From Allopusillimonas ginsengisoli (lineage in GTDB: Bacteria; Pseudomonadota; Gammaproteobacteria; Burkholderiales; Burkholderiaceae_B): 64,000 nucleotides of DNA. Every line of letters begins with the position of its first letter. Within the stretch, counting starts at the first letter, position 1. The notes under the pieces are model-generated. The model saw only the letters and a list, made by a program, of their open reading frames with translations, ran no database searches and had not been told where the DNA came from. Positions 17,394 to 26,493 of the stretch are shown here, one piece after another. The stretch spans positions 62,001 to 126,000 of the forward strand of contig RAPG01000004.1 of assembly GCA_005239165.1 (NCBI GenBank), in the 5' to 3' direction. Position numbers and translations under genes: made by a program.

Positions 17394-17858
17394 ATGGCCA
17401 CGCTAGAGCTCCGATGCAGCATGGTGTCAATAGTCGTCATCAAAGGCGAAGGCGCTGACACGCGGGTACTGCTGATGCAACGTGCAAGCGAGTATCTGCG
17501 CGGCCTCTGGAGCTACGTTGCGGGCCACATAGAATCGAATGAAACGGGATGGCAGGCGGCAATACGTGAGCTTCACGAAGAGACCGGGCTTGCTCCGCAG
17601 ATGCTGTTCGCCACGAGTTTTTGCGAGCAGTTCTACGATGCTGGCAACGATTGCATTATGGTGGTGCCGGCCTTTGTGGCGCGCGTCAGCGACGACTGCG
17701 TAGTGCGGCTGAACGGCGAACATTCTGCGTTGCGCTGGTTGACGTTTGAAGAGGCCATTTGCGAGCTGCCATTCGGCAGCCAGCGTGAGTTGTTTGCGTA
17801 TGTGCAGCGTGAATTCATCGACCGACCACCATCAGAACATTTACGCATCGTAGTTTGA
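17394..17858 (+). CDS. Nudix hydrolase
   Basis: A 154-residue protein with a complete Nudix box, G-x5-E-x7-REL-x-EE-x-GL, in GHIESNETGWQAAIRELHEE and the following TGL (residues about 48-70). The preceding VLLMQRASEYLRGLWSYVAG is the usual substrate-side strand. Nudix enzymes hydrolyse nucleoside diphosphates linked to another group; the sequence resembles the dihydroneopterin-triphosphatase/NTP branch, but the substrate is not decided. ATG 17394 is used; a second Met, in SMVSIVV at residue 10, is an alternative. Confidence 0.88.
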   Translation: MATLELRCSMVSIVVIKGEGADTRVLLMQRASEYLRGLWSYVAGHIESNETGWQAAIRELHEETGLAPQMLFATSFCEQFYDAGNDCIMVVPAFVARVSDDCVVRLNGEHSALRWLTFEEAICELPFGSQRELFAYVQREFIDRPPSEHLRIVV

Positions 17859-18216
17859 TCTGATTTCAACAACTCAGTCCTCGGTCGTGACCACCCCTTT
17901 AATCGACGCGATCAGCAGCGATGCTGCCCGGCAAGAGCAGCACCAGACCATCCGGCAGGCGTCACGTTTACCCTATCTCAACAAGGGTTAATACTCACAA
18001 CCTCAACAAACAGTAGTACCGTAATTGCATGTGTAGTTGTCGACGAAGCCACTCTCTGCTCAGCAGAGTCATTACGCGGTCTTCTTGCACAACACACATT
18101 ATTCTTCGGAACTTGCAAATCCGAATAGATAGTCTTGCATTGTTATTCAATGCCCGCGCTGCACCGCGTCATCGTGACGCGGCACGCCGCGAGCCTTTAG
18201 TTCTAGAGGCCGCATC
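17859..18216. other. intergenic region with a GC-rich hairpin
   Basis: No gene is supportable. A perfect hairpin CCGCGTCA-TCG-TGACGCGG lies at 18164-18182, 34 bases upstream of the next start codon, and may be a leader structure or the end of an upstream transcript; no T-run follows. AGAGG precedes ATG 18217 at good spacing. Confidence 0.4.
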
Positions 18217-18846
18217 ATGAAAATTTCAAGAATACTAATGGCTGTTACTGTTTCGATGGCCCTGTTGCCAGCAAGTGCCGCGTTTGCAGCAGACGCCGCT
18301 CCGCACGCCATGAACTGGTTCGGCGGTTCCATCTATGATGGAGTCCCTGCTTTGGATGTCACCGCTGCGCTGGTCAAGGCAGGCGGCGGCGCAGAAGAGT
18401 TCAGTTTCCCCACTGCGCTGGTTTCGATGCTTGGCGAAAAAACTGTGAATGCTGAAGTTGACAAACTGAATAAACAGTTTGGTGAGACGAACACCAAAAA
18501 CTTCATCAGTGGCATGACCTGGGACGTTCACGACGCCTTAAAGCGAGCTACGGAAGCAGGCGTTAAATTGCCAGCGGTGCCTGTCGATATGAAAGGGGCT
18601 GAACTGGCCAAGACACTTGTGCAGGCAGGCACGGCACCGGATGGCACTTTCTGGTCAGGTCACCTATTCGACAAACTCCTGTCACATCAGATCCATAATC
18701 AGGTAATGGCGGATGCAGACGCAAAGTTCGGGCACGGAAGTGACCAGAACACCCACTTCATTCTTAATCAAGCCATGTACGATGTCGCCCAGGCACTAGG
18801 CATGAAAGACGTGAAACTGGCACCAACACACTTGCCCAAGCGCTAG
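18217..18846 (+). CDS. secreted protein with two similar halves, function unknown
   Basis: A 209-residue protein with a clear Sec signal peptide (KISRILMAVTVSMALLPASA, likely cleavage after AFA at residue 24). The mature part seems to hold two related units of about 75 residues: DVTAALVKAG...FPTALVSML...VDKLNKQFG...NFISGMTWDVHDAL...GVKLP, and ELAKTLVQAG...FWSGHLFDKLL...ADAKFG...HFILNQAMYDVAQAL...DVKLAP. It is probably periplasmic or exported. There are no cysteines in the mature part and no motif I recognise. It is transcribed alone and converges on kup. Confidence 0.7.
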   Translation: MKISRILMAVTVSMALLPASAAFAADAAPHAMNWFGGSIYDGVPALDVTAALVKAGGGAEEFSFPTALVSMLGEKTVNAEVDKLNKQFGETNTKNFISGMTWDVHDALKRATEAGVKLPAVPVDMKGAELAKTLVQAGTAPDGTFWSGHLFDKLLSHQIHNQVMADADAKFGHGSDQNTHFILNQAMYDVAQALGMKDVKLAPTHLPKR

Positions 18847-18888
18847 CAATGATGGAGCGTGGGTCGTTCAACTGAAAAAATTCACAAA

Positions 18889-20826
18889 TCAGATACGGAC
18901 ACGCTGGCCCAGCACCACCGTCTGTGCAGAAGGAATGTGATAGTAATCGGTGGGGTCCATCGCATTGCGGGCCATAAACGTGAACAGGCGGTCTCGCCAA
19001 GTAGCCATACCGCCCTCCTTGCGACTGGGGATGAGGGTTTGGTTGCCGGTGTAGTAGGTTATATCGTCTAGATCCACATTGAGACCGAGTTCCTTGCCTG
19101 CTGCGAGCTCAGCAGGCACATTTACGCCCTGCATGTAACCGTAGTGCAAAATTACGCGCACAAACCCTTGCTCGTAGTGCTCGATTTCTATGCGCTCATC
19201 GTGAATGACACGTGCAACATCTTCTGCCAGCACGGTAACCACGACCACATGCTCCTGCAATGCCTTGTTGCGCAACACATGATGGCGCAGCGTCGGCGGA
19301 CAATCATTAACCCGGCCTGTCAGGAACACCGCTGTACCCGGCACCCGCGCAACTGGATTTTTTTCGATCTCACCAATAAGATTTTCCAGTGGCTCGGCAT
19401 TGTGTGCCGCCTGGTTTTGGAGTATTTCGGTACCGCGTCGCCACGTCGACATGATGGTGAAAAACAATATTCCAATCAATATGGGAAACCAGCCTCCATA
19501 GGGTATCTTCATGGCGTTAGAACCAAAGAAAATCAAGTCCACGCTCAGGAAACCGACCAGAAAAGCCAGCGCTGCCGGGCGTTTCCAGCCGCCCACTTCG
19601 CGTGCAACATTGAAGGCAAGTACAGTTGTTGCGATCATGGTACCGCTTACCGCTGCGCCATAGGCTGCAGCCAAACCACTAGAACTGCGAAACATGAGCA
19701 CGACGCTAATGGTAGCAACCATTAGCACCCAGTTCACCGCTGCGACATATATCTGACCACGCACTTTCTCGGAAGTCTGTGTGACGCGAAATCGCGGCAT
19801 CAAACCCAGCTGTATTGCCTGGTTGGTGAGCGAAAAGGCACCCGTGATTGCCGCCTGTGAGGCAATAATAGTCGCCGCCGTGGCGAGCGCCACCAGGGGG
19901 TAAAGAAACCAGTGAGGTGCCAAGTGATAAAAGGGCTGTACCGTGCCTGCCGGACTGCGCAACAGCAGAGCTCCCTGGCCGAAATAGTTGAGCAGCAGCG
20001 CCGGCAACACGAAACCAAACCACAGATAGCGAATCGGCCAGGGCCCAAAGTGACCGAGATCTGCGTACAGCGCCTCACCGCCCGTAGTCACCAGAAACAC
20101 GGCGTACAAGGCGATGAATCCTGCCCATCCGTTGTGCTGCAAAAACGTGGCCGCGTAGACCGGGCTGAGCGCTTTGAGCACCGAGGGCGTTTGCACGATA
20201 GAGGCCGCACCAAGCACGGCAATAACCAGAAACCACAGCATCATGACCGGTCCGAAGACGGCACCAATACGCGCTGTGCCTTTATGCTGGAAGGCAAACA
20301 GCAGTATCAAGATGACAATTGTCGCTGGCACAACATAGGGCGTAAAAAATGGCGTTGCCACCTCCAGCCCTTCTACCGCGCTCAAAATGGAAATAGCCGG
20401 CGTAATAATGACGCCACCGTAAAGCAACGCCGCACCGGCCAGCCCGAACAGAATAAGCAGGTGCCGACGGCGCTTTTCGAGACCGCGCCAAGGCCTGAGC
20501 AAGGCGATCAGTGCGAAGATACCACCCTCACCGCGATTGTTCGCCTGTAAAACAAAGGTCATGTACTTGAGCGAAATAACGATGACCAGCGTCCAGAAGA
20601 TGAGTGACAGAACCCCAAGCACGTTGACCATATCCACCGCAACGGGTGTCACTCCGGTAAAGGCCTGACGAAGTGAATAAATCGGGCTTGTGCCGATGTC
20701 ACCGTACACAACACCCAGCGTGGCAAGAGCCAAAGCTGCACGCGGCCCCGACGGTGCACGTTCTTCGGTCAGCGTCCTGGAGTGAAAGCGACGGCGTTGT
20801 TCGACTTCTTCGCGTGGTCCTGACAT
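18889..20826 (-). CDS. kup: potassium transporter Kup
   Basis: A 645-residue K+/H+ symporter of the KUP/HAK/KT family. The N-terminal membrane part opens with the family signature TLGVVYGDIGTSPIYSLRQA and has about 12 helices, including NRGEGGIFALIALLRPWRG, GGVITPAISILSAVEGLEV (approximately) and GEALYADLGHFGPWPIR. A soluble C-terminal domain of about 170 residues follows. ATG 20826 is chosen because GGAGACC lies just upstream; a frame opening at 20841 adds five weakly supported residues. The gene stands alone. Confidence 0.95.
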   Translation of the reverse strand: MSGPREEVEQRRRFHSRTLTEERAPSGPRAALALATLGVVYGDIGTSPIYSLRQAFTGVTPVAVDMVNVLGVLSLIFWTLVIVISLKYMTFVLQANNRGEGGIFALIALLRPWRGLEKRRRHLLILFGLAGAALLYGGVIITPAISILSAVEGLEVATPFFTPYVVPATIVILILLFAFQHKGTARIGAVFGPVMMLWFLVIAVLGAASIVQTPSVLKALSPVYAATFLQHNGWAGFIALYAVFLVTTGGEALYADLGHFGPWPIRYLWFGFVLPALLLNYFGQGALLLRSPAGTVQPFYHLAPHWFLYPLVALATAATIIASQAAITGAFSLTNQAIQLGLMPRFRVTQTSEKVRGQIYVAAVNWVLMVATISVVLMFRSSSGLAAAYGAAVSGTMIATTVLAFNVAREVGGWKRPAALAFLVGFLSVDLIFFGSNAMKIPYGGWFPILIGILFFTIMSTWRRGTEILQNQAAHNAEPLENLIGEIEKNPVARVPGTAVFLTGRVNDCPPTLRHHVLRNKALQEHVVVVTVLAEDVARVIHDERIEIEHYEQGFVRVILHYGYMQGVNVPAELAAGKELGLNVDLDDITYYTGNQTLIPSRKEGGMATWRDRLFTFMARNAMDPTDYYHIPSAQTVVLGQRVRI

Positions 20827-21072
20827 GCGGGGTCTCCTCAAGTCAAAACTCAGTGTACCTCCGTCAATACTTCAAGGCGAGTTGGATTACAGCGCCCATG
20901 GCGTTGTGGCCTGTTCCGCTACCCAACCAGCACACCCTCTTCACGGTGCGATAGGTGCGTATCATCATTGCCATAGTGTGCCAGCTACGATGAGCGACGC
21001 ACCCGCAAGCTGCGTCAGCCGCATCTGCCAACAACAGAAACGGCTCTGGTCCTGAGTTTTTACAGATGCGCG

Positions 21073-21864
21073 TCAGAGCTGGACTTGCGCCGACCCTATG
21101 CCGTCGAAACTTGCAACCACGAGGTCACCGGGCCGCGCATCCAGGACACCAACCCAAGTTCCCGTGGTAACCACCGTACCGGCTGGCACAACAGCCCCTT
21201 CACGCGTGGCATGACGCAACCAGGCAGCTAAACCCCAAGTGGGAGTGCCAAGCGGATGTGTGCCACGCCGCTCAACAATGGGCTGCTCGCCGATCTGCAC
21301 GCGACAAACCTGTTGTGCCCAATCACGATCATGCCATGGCTGCCATTCACCAACGATCAATGCACCATGACATTGCAAATCGGCCAGTCGCATCAGAGCG
21401 GGCGCTGCCATACATTCCTGCCAGCGTGAGTCCACGATTTCGAGCGATACAGCCATGGCATCGATCACACTGCTGGCGCTAGCCTCATCCAGTTCAATAG
21501 CCATCGTGTGATCCACCGCTTTACACATGCGCAGCGCCACTTCAGCCTCTATCCCCCGGCGATGGAAGATAAACGACCCAGCTTCTGCAGGACTGTTCCA
21601 TACGCCAGCCGAGGGCAGCGGCGCATGTGTCAGTGTCGCGTCGCGGTTGGGGCCACCCGACTTCCAGTAGTGTGGGAAATCAGTGCCGAACCAGCCCAAG
21701 ATTTTGGCAACGGCGGATTGAACCTCATAAGCCTGTTCTGCAGTGGTCAATGCACCGTCGAATTTTTCAACAGACGCCACCCCGCCCTGCTGTCGTGCAG
21801 ATACGAGCGCATTAATGACGTGTTGAACGGAGAGAGGGGATGTGGACGGGGTCGCGGATGACAA
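21073..21864 (-). CDS. 2-keto-4-pentenoate hydratase / FAH-type enzyme
   Basis: A 263-residue protein of the hydratase/decarboxylase branch of the fumarylacetoacetase superfamily. It has AEQAYEVQSAV near the start, the acidic metal-binding region RRGIEAEVALRM near 110, VSLEIVDSRW near 145 and the GTVVTTGTWVGVLDARPGD ending. Members add water to 2-oxopent-4-enoate or decarboxylate related oxo-acids in catechol meta-cleavage pathways; none of those partner genes is nearby. A TTG start at 21864 preceded by CAGGAG gives the usual length; the longer frame to 22155 overlaps the divergent gene and is rejected. Confidence 0.75.
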   Translation of the reverse strand: MSSATPSTSPLSVQHVINALVSARQQGGVASVEKFDGALTTAEQAYEVQSAVAKILGWFGTDFPHYWKSGGPNRDATLTHAPLPSAGVWNSPAEAGSFIFHRRGIEAEVALRMCKAVDHTMAIELDEASASSVIDAMAVSLEIVDSRWQECMAAPALMRLADLQCHGALIVGEWQPWHDRDWAQQVCRVQIGEQPIVERRGTHPLGTPTWGLAAWLRHATREGAVVPAGTVVTTGTWVGVLDARPGDLVVASFDGIGSAQVQL

Positions 21865-21987
21865 GGATAAATTCTCCTGAATGAAATAAAAGAGACTGTT
21901 GCAAAGTAAAGCGTATGCCAGGAAACGATTAGCATAGCTGGACGTTACACTTGAATTAAAAGCACCACAACATGAGGATTGCAGACT

Positions 21988-22431
21988 ATGGACACCGCAG
22001 CCACCCCATTCAAAACAATGGGCGTGATCGCCATCATCGCTGCCGGCCTGATCGCTGCCGCGATCGCGCACCATCCTACCCAACCGATGGTATGGATGGT
22101 AGCTTATCTGGTGCTGGTGACGGGGGTGGTGCAATATGCGCTGGGCACGGGGCAATCAGCACTGACGGCACGGCCTCTGGCTATGTCCATCGTCTGGGGC
22201 CAGTGGCTATTGCTAAACCTGGGGCATGCAGGGGTTATCGGTGGAACCCTGCTAAGCAGCCTGGGCATGCTGATTTTGGGTACTGTGCTCTATGACCTTG
22301 CCATGCTCTGGTTTGCGTGGTCTGCGCGCAGTGGCATGTCGGGCTTACGCCGCACGGGTTACTGGTTGCTGATTACAGTCATGATGGCAAGCTCACTCAT
22401 CGGTATAGCGCTAAGCCAATTCGGCAAGTAG
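21988..22431 (+). CDS. small integral membrane protein, unknown
   Basis: A 147-residue protein with four predicted membrane segments (about residues 12-30, 38-55, 68-105 as one or two, and 125-143). It starts MDTAATPFKTMGVIAIIAAG; GAGG lies 11 bases upstream of ATG 21988. No motif is recognised. It is divergent from the FAH-type gene and converges on a small conserved gene 24 bases away. Confidence 0.65.
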   Translation: MDTAATPFKTMGVIAIIAAGLIAAAIAHHPTQPMVWMVAYLVLVTGVVQYALGTGQSALTARPLAMSIVWGQWLLLNLGHAGVIGGTLLSSLGMLILGTVLYDLAMLWFAWSARSGMSGLRRTGYWLLITVMMASSLIGIALSQFGK

Positions 22432-22455
22432 TGTGGCAGCTGGCGGCCTTGGTTA

Positions 22456-22695
22456 TCAAGGCCTTCCGGGGCTCCAGGGCTGCGCTTCTGACAGCAACGC
22501 GCGCAATTCGTCATCGGTCATGCGGGTAAATTGTTCTTCCGCTTCAGCCATATTTTCTACATACATAGTCTGCGAACGAATATCGCTGCCTGCCAGCGGG
22601 CTAAACAGCAGCAAAACAGCACCATACGAGGCTTCCATCAAAGCGCCCTGCCAGGCCGTGCCTTGAGAGTCATTAAAGGTGCGCATGTCGCTCAT
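22456..22695 (-). CDS. small conserved hypothetical protein
   Basis: A 79-residue protein (MSDMRTFNDSQGTAWQGALM...) with the ending MTDDELRALLSEAQPW. Similar short proteins, with a W-x-ALM-x-ASYG core and a C-terminal LRALL-x-x-A-x-PW, are as I recall common in Alcaligenaceae, usually unannotated. No function can be given. The ATG at 22695 is preferred because conservation seems to begin there; the frame is open to 22782. Confidence 0.5.
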   Translation of the reverse strand: MSDMRTFNDSQGTAWQGALMEASYGAVLLLFSPLAGSDIRSQTMYVENMAEAEEQFTRMTDDELRALLSEAQPWSPGRP

Positions 22696-22924
22696 AATTT
22701 CAGCCTTGATGTTTGATGACCTGTTGCCGCCGCAGCGAAGAGACGTTGACGGATTTTCCGTCGCGTTTAAATCATAGGCCATAAGTGTTTAGATTTCTGG
22801 CGCCATGACAAAAGATATGCGACACGTAAATTTGGTCTGCAACATCTGTCACACGTAAATTAAGTGGTTGTTATGGAGGGGGTCATAGGTTTAGGATGAA
22901 CGTATCAAGCTAGGCGACAAGGAA

Positions 22925-24538
22925 ATGTCCGACAATCACTATGACCTCATTGTGATCGGGTCCGGCCCTGGCGGTGCATCGCTGGCATACAGCCTCGCAC
23001 CCACTGGTAAAAGGATACTGAACCTGGAACGCGGCGATTATTTGCCACGGTCCATGGATAACTGGAATCCTCACAAAGTGTTTGTAGAAGGCGTTTACCA
23101 AGCCTCTGACACGTGGTACGACAAAAACTACCAAACGTTCCATCCCGGCCTGCACTATTACGTGGGTGGTAATTCCAAAGTTTACGGTGCGGCATTATTC
23201 CGGCTGCGCGAGCGCGACTTCGACGAAATCCGGCACGTTGATGGTGTGTCTCCGGCGTGGCCGCTGAAATACGATGTCTTCGAACCGTATTACACGCAAG
23301 CCGAGCAGCTGTTTCATGTGCACGGTGAGCGCGGCGAAGACCCTAACGAACCCTACTCCAGTGAACCTTACCCCTTTCCAGCCGTTGCGCACGAACCGCG
23401 CATCCAGGCATTAAGCAACAGTTTCACCAAAGACGGGCTGCATCCCTTTCATCTGCCACTAGGCGTATTGCTCGACGAAAAAGATGGCAAGGCCACCTCC
23501 ACCAGCGCCTGCTTTCGCAACCCCTACTTCGACGGCTTTCCCAGCCCATTGAACGGCAAGGCCGACGCGCAGGTAATGTGCATAGATCCTATGCTCGCGG
23601 CTCACGACAACGTCACATTGCTAACTAACGCCTACGTAGCCAAGCTCGATACCGACGCCACCGGCCGCACGGTTAACGCAGTGCAGGTCGAGCGCAATGG
23701 TGCGAAAGAAACCTACTCAGCTGACATCGTGGTGGTGGCGTGTGGCGCATTGAGCTCGGCACTGTTGCTTTTGCGTTCTGCCAATTCCAAACACCCCAAC
23801 GGTCTATCCAATGGTTCAGACCAGCTTGGGCGCAACTATATACGTCACAACCAGTCGGTCTTGATGGCGATACTGCACGAACCTAATGAAACGGTTTTTC
23901 AGAAGACGCTGGCACTGAGCGATTTCTATTTTGGCGCTGACGACTGGGAGTATCCACTGGGCTTGATGCAAATGTGCGCGGTCACGCACGCTGATCAAAT
24001 TCGGGGTGAAACACTGCCATCGTGGCTGGAGTGGCTGCCAGAGATGCCATTCGAGAAAATAGCGAAGTATTCCATGAGCTTTTGGTTGTCTAGCGAAGAC
24101 TTGCCGCGCCCCGAGAACCGCATTCGCTACGAGGGCGAACGGGTGGTGCTGGATCTGACCGAGAACAACATGGAGGCGCACGATCGCTTGAAGCAAAAGC
24201 TGGAGCGGCTAATGGGCCACAATGGCGCGCATCCGTACCTGTGGCAACGCAAGCTCTATTTTGGCAAAGATATCGCGATTGGTGGCACGGCGCATCAGGC
24301 TGGCACCGCGCGTTTTGGTACAGACCCGAAAACCTCAGTACTTGATCTTGACTGCAAGGCGCATGAACTGGACAACCTTTACGTTACCGACGCCAGTTTC
24401 TTTCCCTCCATAGGCGCGGTAAACCCCACCTTAACGATTATTGCCAACGCGCTGCGTGTTGCCGACATTATCAAAAAGCGACTTGGTGCTGTGAGCTCGA
24501 TCGCCCCGTCCCATGTTGCCACGAAGGGCTGCACATGA
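22925..24538 (+). CDS. GMC-family FAD oxidoreductase
   Basis: A 537-residue glucose-methanol-choline oxidoreductase. The FAD-binding motif is YDLIVIGSGPGGASLAYSLA at residues 6-25, followed by LNLERGDYLP. The C-terminal part has GGTAHQAGTARFGTDPKTSV with the active-site region, and VTDASFFPSIGAVNPTLTI near 490. Family members oxidise alcohols or sugars, often at C1, passing electrons to an acceptor. There is no signal peptide. It heads a tightly coupled set: its stop overlaps the DoxX start (ATGA). The downstream lactonase-type gene suggests a sugar-to-lactone oxidation, which is inference. Confidence 0.85.
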   Translation: MSDNHYDLIVIGSGPGGASLAYSLAPTGKRILNLERGDYLPRSMDNWNPHKVFVEGVYQASDTWYDKNYQTFHPGLHYYVGGNSKVYGAALFRLRERDFDEIRHVDGVSPAWPLKYDVFEPYYTQAEQLFHVHGERGEDPNEPYSSEPYPFPAVAHEPRIQALSNSFTKDGLHPFHLPLGVLLDEKDGKATSTSACFRNPYFDGFPSPLNGKADAQVMCIDPMLAAHDNVTLLTNAYVAKLDTDATGRTVNAVQVERNGAKETYSADIVVVACGALSSALLLLRSANSKHPNGLSNGSDQLGRNYIRHNQSVLMAILHEPNETVFQKTLALSDFYFGADDWEYPLGLMQMCAVTHADQIRGETLPSWLEWLPEMPFEKIAKYSMSFWLSSEDLPRPENRIRYEGERVVLDLTENNMEAHDRLKQKLERLMGHNGAHPYLWQRKLYFGKDIAIGGTAHQAGTARFGTDPKTSVLDLDCKAHELDNLYVTDASFFPSIGAVNPTLTIIANALRVADIIKKRLGAVSSIAPSHVATKGCT

Positions 24539-25101
24539 CCTGGCTAGACGTCGTTCTCGTTCCGCTACTGATCCGTATCTGTCTTGTCGTGCTGTTTCCG
24601 TTTAGCGCACTGGACAAGATTTTGGACTGGAATGGCGCACTAAAGCAGGCCAAATCCAGCTTTTTACCGGCTTCGATAGCTCCCGCAATGCTGCTGCTCG
24701 CCATTGTTGTCGAATTGGTGACGCCGGTATGTATCGTGATTGGCTGGCATGACCGCCTTGCCGCACTTGTGCTGGCGGGCTTTTGCGTCGTAAGCGCCCT
24801 GCTTTATCACAACTTCTGGCGCTACCCCGGTTTCTGGGCAAAAGGTGACAGCAAGGCGCGCAGCCATTTTTGGGATTTTCTCAAAAACTTTGGGCTGGTC
24901 GGCGGCCTGATGCTTGTGACATTTGGCACATCACTTGTTCCCGCCGATCAGGTGGTCAGGCATCTGCTTTCCTCGACACAGGTTTATACGCGTAAAGCGC
25001 CGTTGATGCCGGCAATCACGCCACCGTCAGCAAAAGACGCATCTGGCTCAGACACACACTCAAGTGGAGCCCAACCCGAAAATGGAGGGGTCCAGCAATG
25101 A
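24535..25101 (+). CDS. DoxX-family membrane protein
   Basis: A 188-residue protein with four membrane segments in the first 140 residues. The family pattern is seen in LFPFSALDKILDWNGAL near residue 20, then PAMLLLAIVVELVTPVCIVIG and HNFWRYPG. A polar tail of about 45 residues follows. DoxX proteins are membrane partners in redox modules; the neighbouring flavin oxidoreductase may pass electrons to or through it. It is coupled by ATGA overlaps on both sides (GMC gene before, cupin-like gene after). Confidence 0.85.
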   Translation: MTWLDVVLVPLLIRICLVVLFPFSALDKILDWNGALKQAKSSFLPASIAPAMLLLAIVVELVTPVCIVIGWHDRLAALVLAGFCVVSALLYHNFWRYPGFWAKGDSKARSHFWDFLKNFGLVGGLMLVTFGTSLVPADQVVRHLLSSTQVYTRKAPLMPAITPPSAKDASGSDTHSSGAQPENGGVQQ

Positions 25102-25565
25102 GCAGCGATCAAAACAACGCTAAGCATAGCGACAAACCCACGGTGCCCTACTGGCACATCTGGACCGATGCAGACGGCATCAGTCATCAAACACGCTGTG
25201 CGCTGCACGATTTTGAACTCGGCAGCATTGGTAGTGCCGCCCCGCAATGGAACGACAAGCAGAAACGCGGCGAAGCCACCGTCGTGTTCACGGTGCTCCC
25301 GGTGGGATGGATCGGCGATTGGCATGAGAACCCCGCGCCGCAATGGATTCTGCCACTGTCGGGACGCTGGTTTGTTGAATCGATGGACGGCACCCGGGTC
25401 GAGATGGGTGCCGGCGAACTGTCACGGGGCGAGGACCAACACTGCATCGCCGACAAACACGGCAACAAGGGCCACCGCTCTGGCACTGTGTCTGACGTGC
25501 CTTGTGTACTGATGTGCGTGCAATGTCACGTGCCGCCAGTGCGCCTCGCCTGCCACAACAAATAA
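25098..25565 (+). CDS. cupin-like protein
   Basis: A 155-residue protein with a single beta-barrel pattern: GDWHENPAPQWILPLSGRW near residue 74 and VEMGAGELSRGEDQHC, then HGNKGHRSG near 125. These His/Glu positions can supply the metal ligands of a cupin. The chemistry is unknown; small cupins in sugar-oxidising operons may act as isomerases or sensors. Its ATG overlaps the DoxX stop, and the SMP-30 gene begins 11 bases after its end. Confidence 0.65.
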   Translation: MSSDQNNAKHSDKPTVPYWHIWTDADGISHQTRCALHDFELGSIGSAAPQWNDKQKRGEATVVFTVLPVGWIGDWHENPAPQWILPLSGRWFVESMDGTRVEMGAGELSRGEDQHCIADKHGNKGHRSGTVSDVPCVLMCVQCHVPPVRLACHNK

Positions 25566-25575
25566 GGAGAGCGGC

Positions 25576-26493
25576 ATGGATACCGGCATGGCCAACATCG
25601 AAATCATCGACGAACGCTTTAAGTCTTGCGTGCTGCCGAATGCGCCGCTGGAAAAATTGGGCGAAGGCTTCCGTTGGTTGGAAGGCCCGGTGTGGTTTGC
25701 TGACTTGCAATGCCTGCTGGTGAGCGATATTCCTAACAATCGAATTATGCGCTGGACCGAATCGGGCGGTATGTCGGTGTTTCGCGAGCCTTCCAACTAT
25801 GCCAACGGGCACACCCGCGACCGTCAGGGCCGGCTGATCGGCTGCTCGCATCTTGGCCGCTGCATTACACGCACAGAACTCGACGGCACCATCACAACAC
25901 TTGTAGATCGCTACGAGGGCAAGCGTCTAAACTCGCCTAATGACATCATCGTCAAAAGTGACGACACAATATGGTTTAGTGATCCACCATTTGGCATCAC
26001 TCGGGATTATGAAGGTGACAAGCAACACCCCGAACTGCCTCCTAACTTGTACCGGTTTAATCCCATCGACAGCTCACTGACCGTTGTTGCCAATGATTTC
26101 AAGGGTCCTAACGGGCTGTGCTTTTCACCAGATGAGAAGCGGCTTTACGTCTCCGAGAGCGGACCTGCATTTGCGCAAGAGCCCGAGCAGCACATCCGCG
26201 TATTCGATGTCTCCGACGACGGCAGGAAACTGCACAACACCCGTGTGTTCCACAAGGTCCAGCCTGGCATGGCGGACGGGTTTCGCTGTGACACAGAGGG
26301 CAACATCTGGAGTAGCGCTGCAGACGGCGTGCACTGCATAAGCCCCGACGGCACCTTGATGGGAAAGCTCAAGGTGCCCTTTGTGGTCTCCAACCTGACG
26401 TTCGGCGGGCGCAACCGCAGTCGTTTGTTCATCTGCGGATCGCAGACATTGTTTTCACAGTACGTCAATAGACGTGGAGCGGAGTGGCCGTGA
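25576..26493 (+). CDS. SMP-30/gluconolactonase-type lactonase
   Basis: A 305-residue beta-propeller of the SMP-30/gluconolactonase/LRE family. It has the metal ligand Glu in RWLEGPVWFAD near residue 38, RLNSPNDIIVKSDDTIWFSDP near 117, FKGPNGLCFSPDEKRLYVSES near 175 and MADGFRCDTEGNIWSS near 232. Such enzymes open aldonolactones. The neighbouring GMC oxidoreductase would make a lactone if it oxidises an aldose, so the two may act in sequence. AAGGAG precedes the ATG. The stop overlaps the next start (GTGA). Confidence 0.88.
   Translation: MDTGMANIEIIDERFKSCVLPNAPLEKLGEGFRWLEGPVWFADLQCLLVSDIPNNRIMRWTESGGMSVFREPSNYANGHTRDRQGRLIGCSHLGRCITRTELDGTITTLVDRYEGKRLNSPNDIIVKSDDTIWFSDPPFGITRDYEGDKQHPELPPNLYRFNPIDSSLTVVANDFKGPNGLCFSPDEKRLYVSESGPAFAQEPEQHIRVFDVSDDGRKLHNTRVFHKVQPGMADGFRCDTEGNIWSSAADGVHCISPDGTLMGKLKVPFVVSNLTFGGRNRSRLFICGSQTLFSQYVNRRGAEWP

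Noticed and set aside
19912..20550. 212-residue plus-strand frame inside kup
   Set aside because: Antisense shadow of the intact Kup gene, with composition typical of reverse-frame reading.
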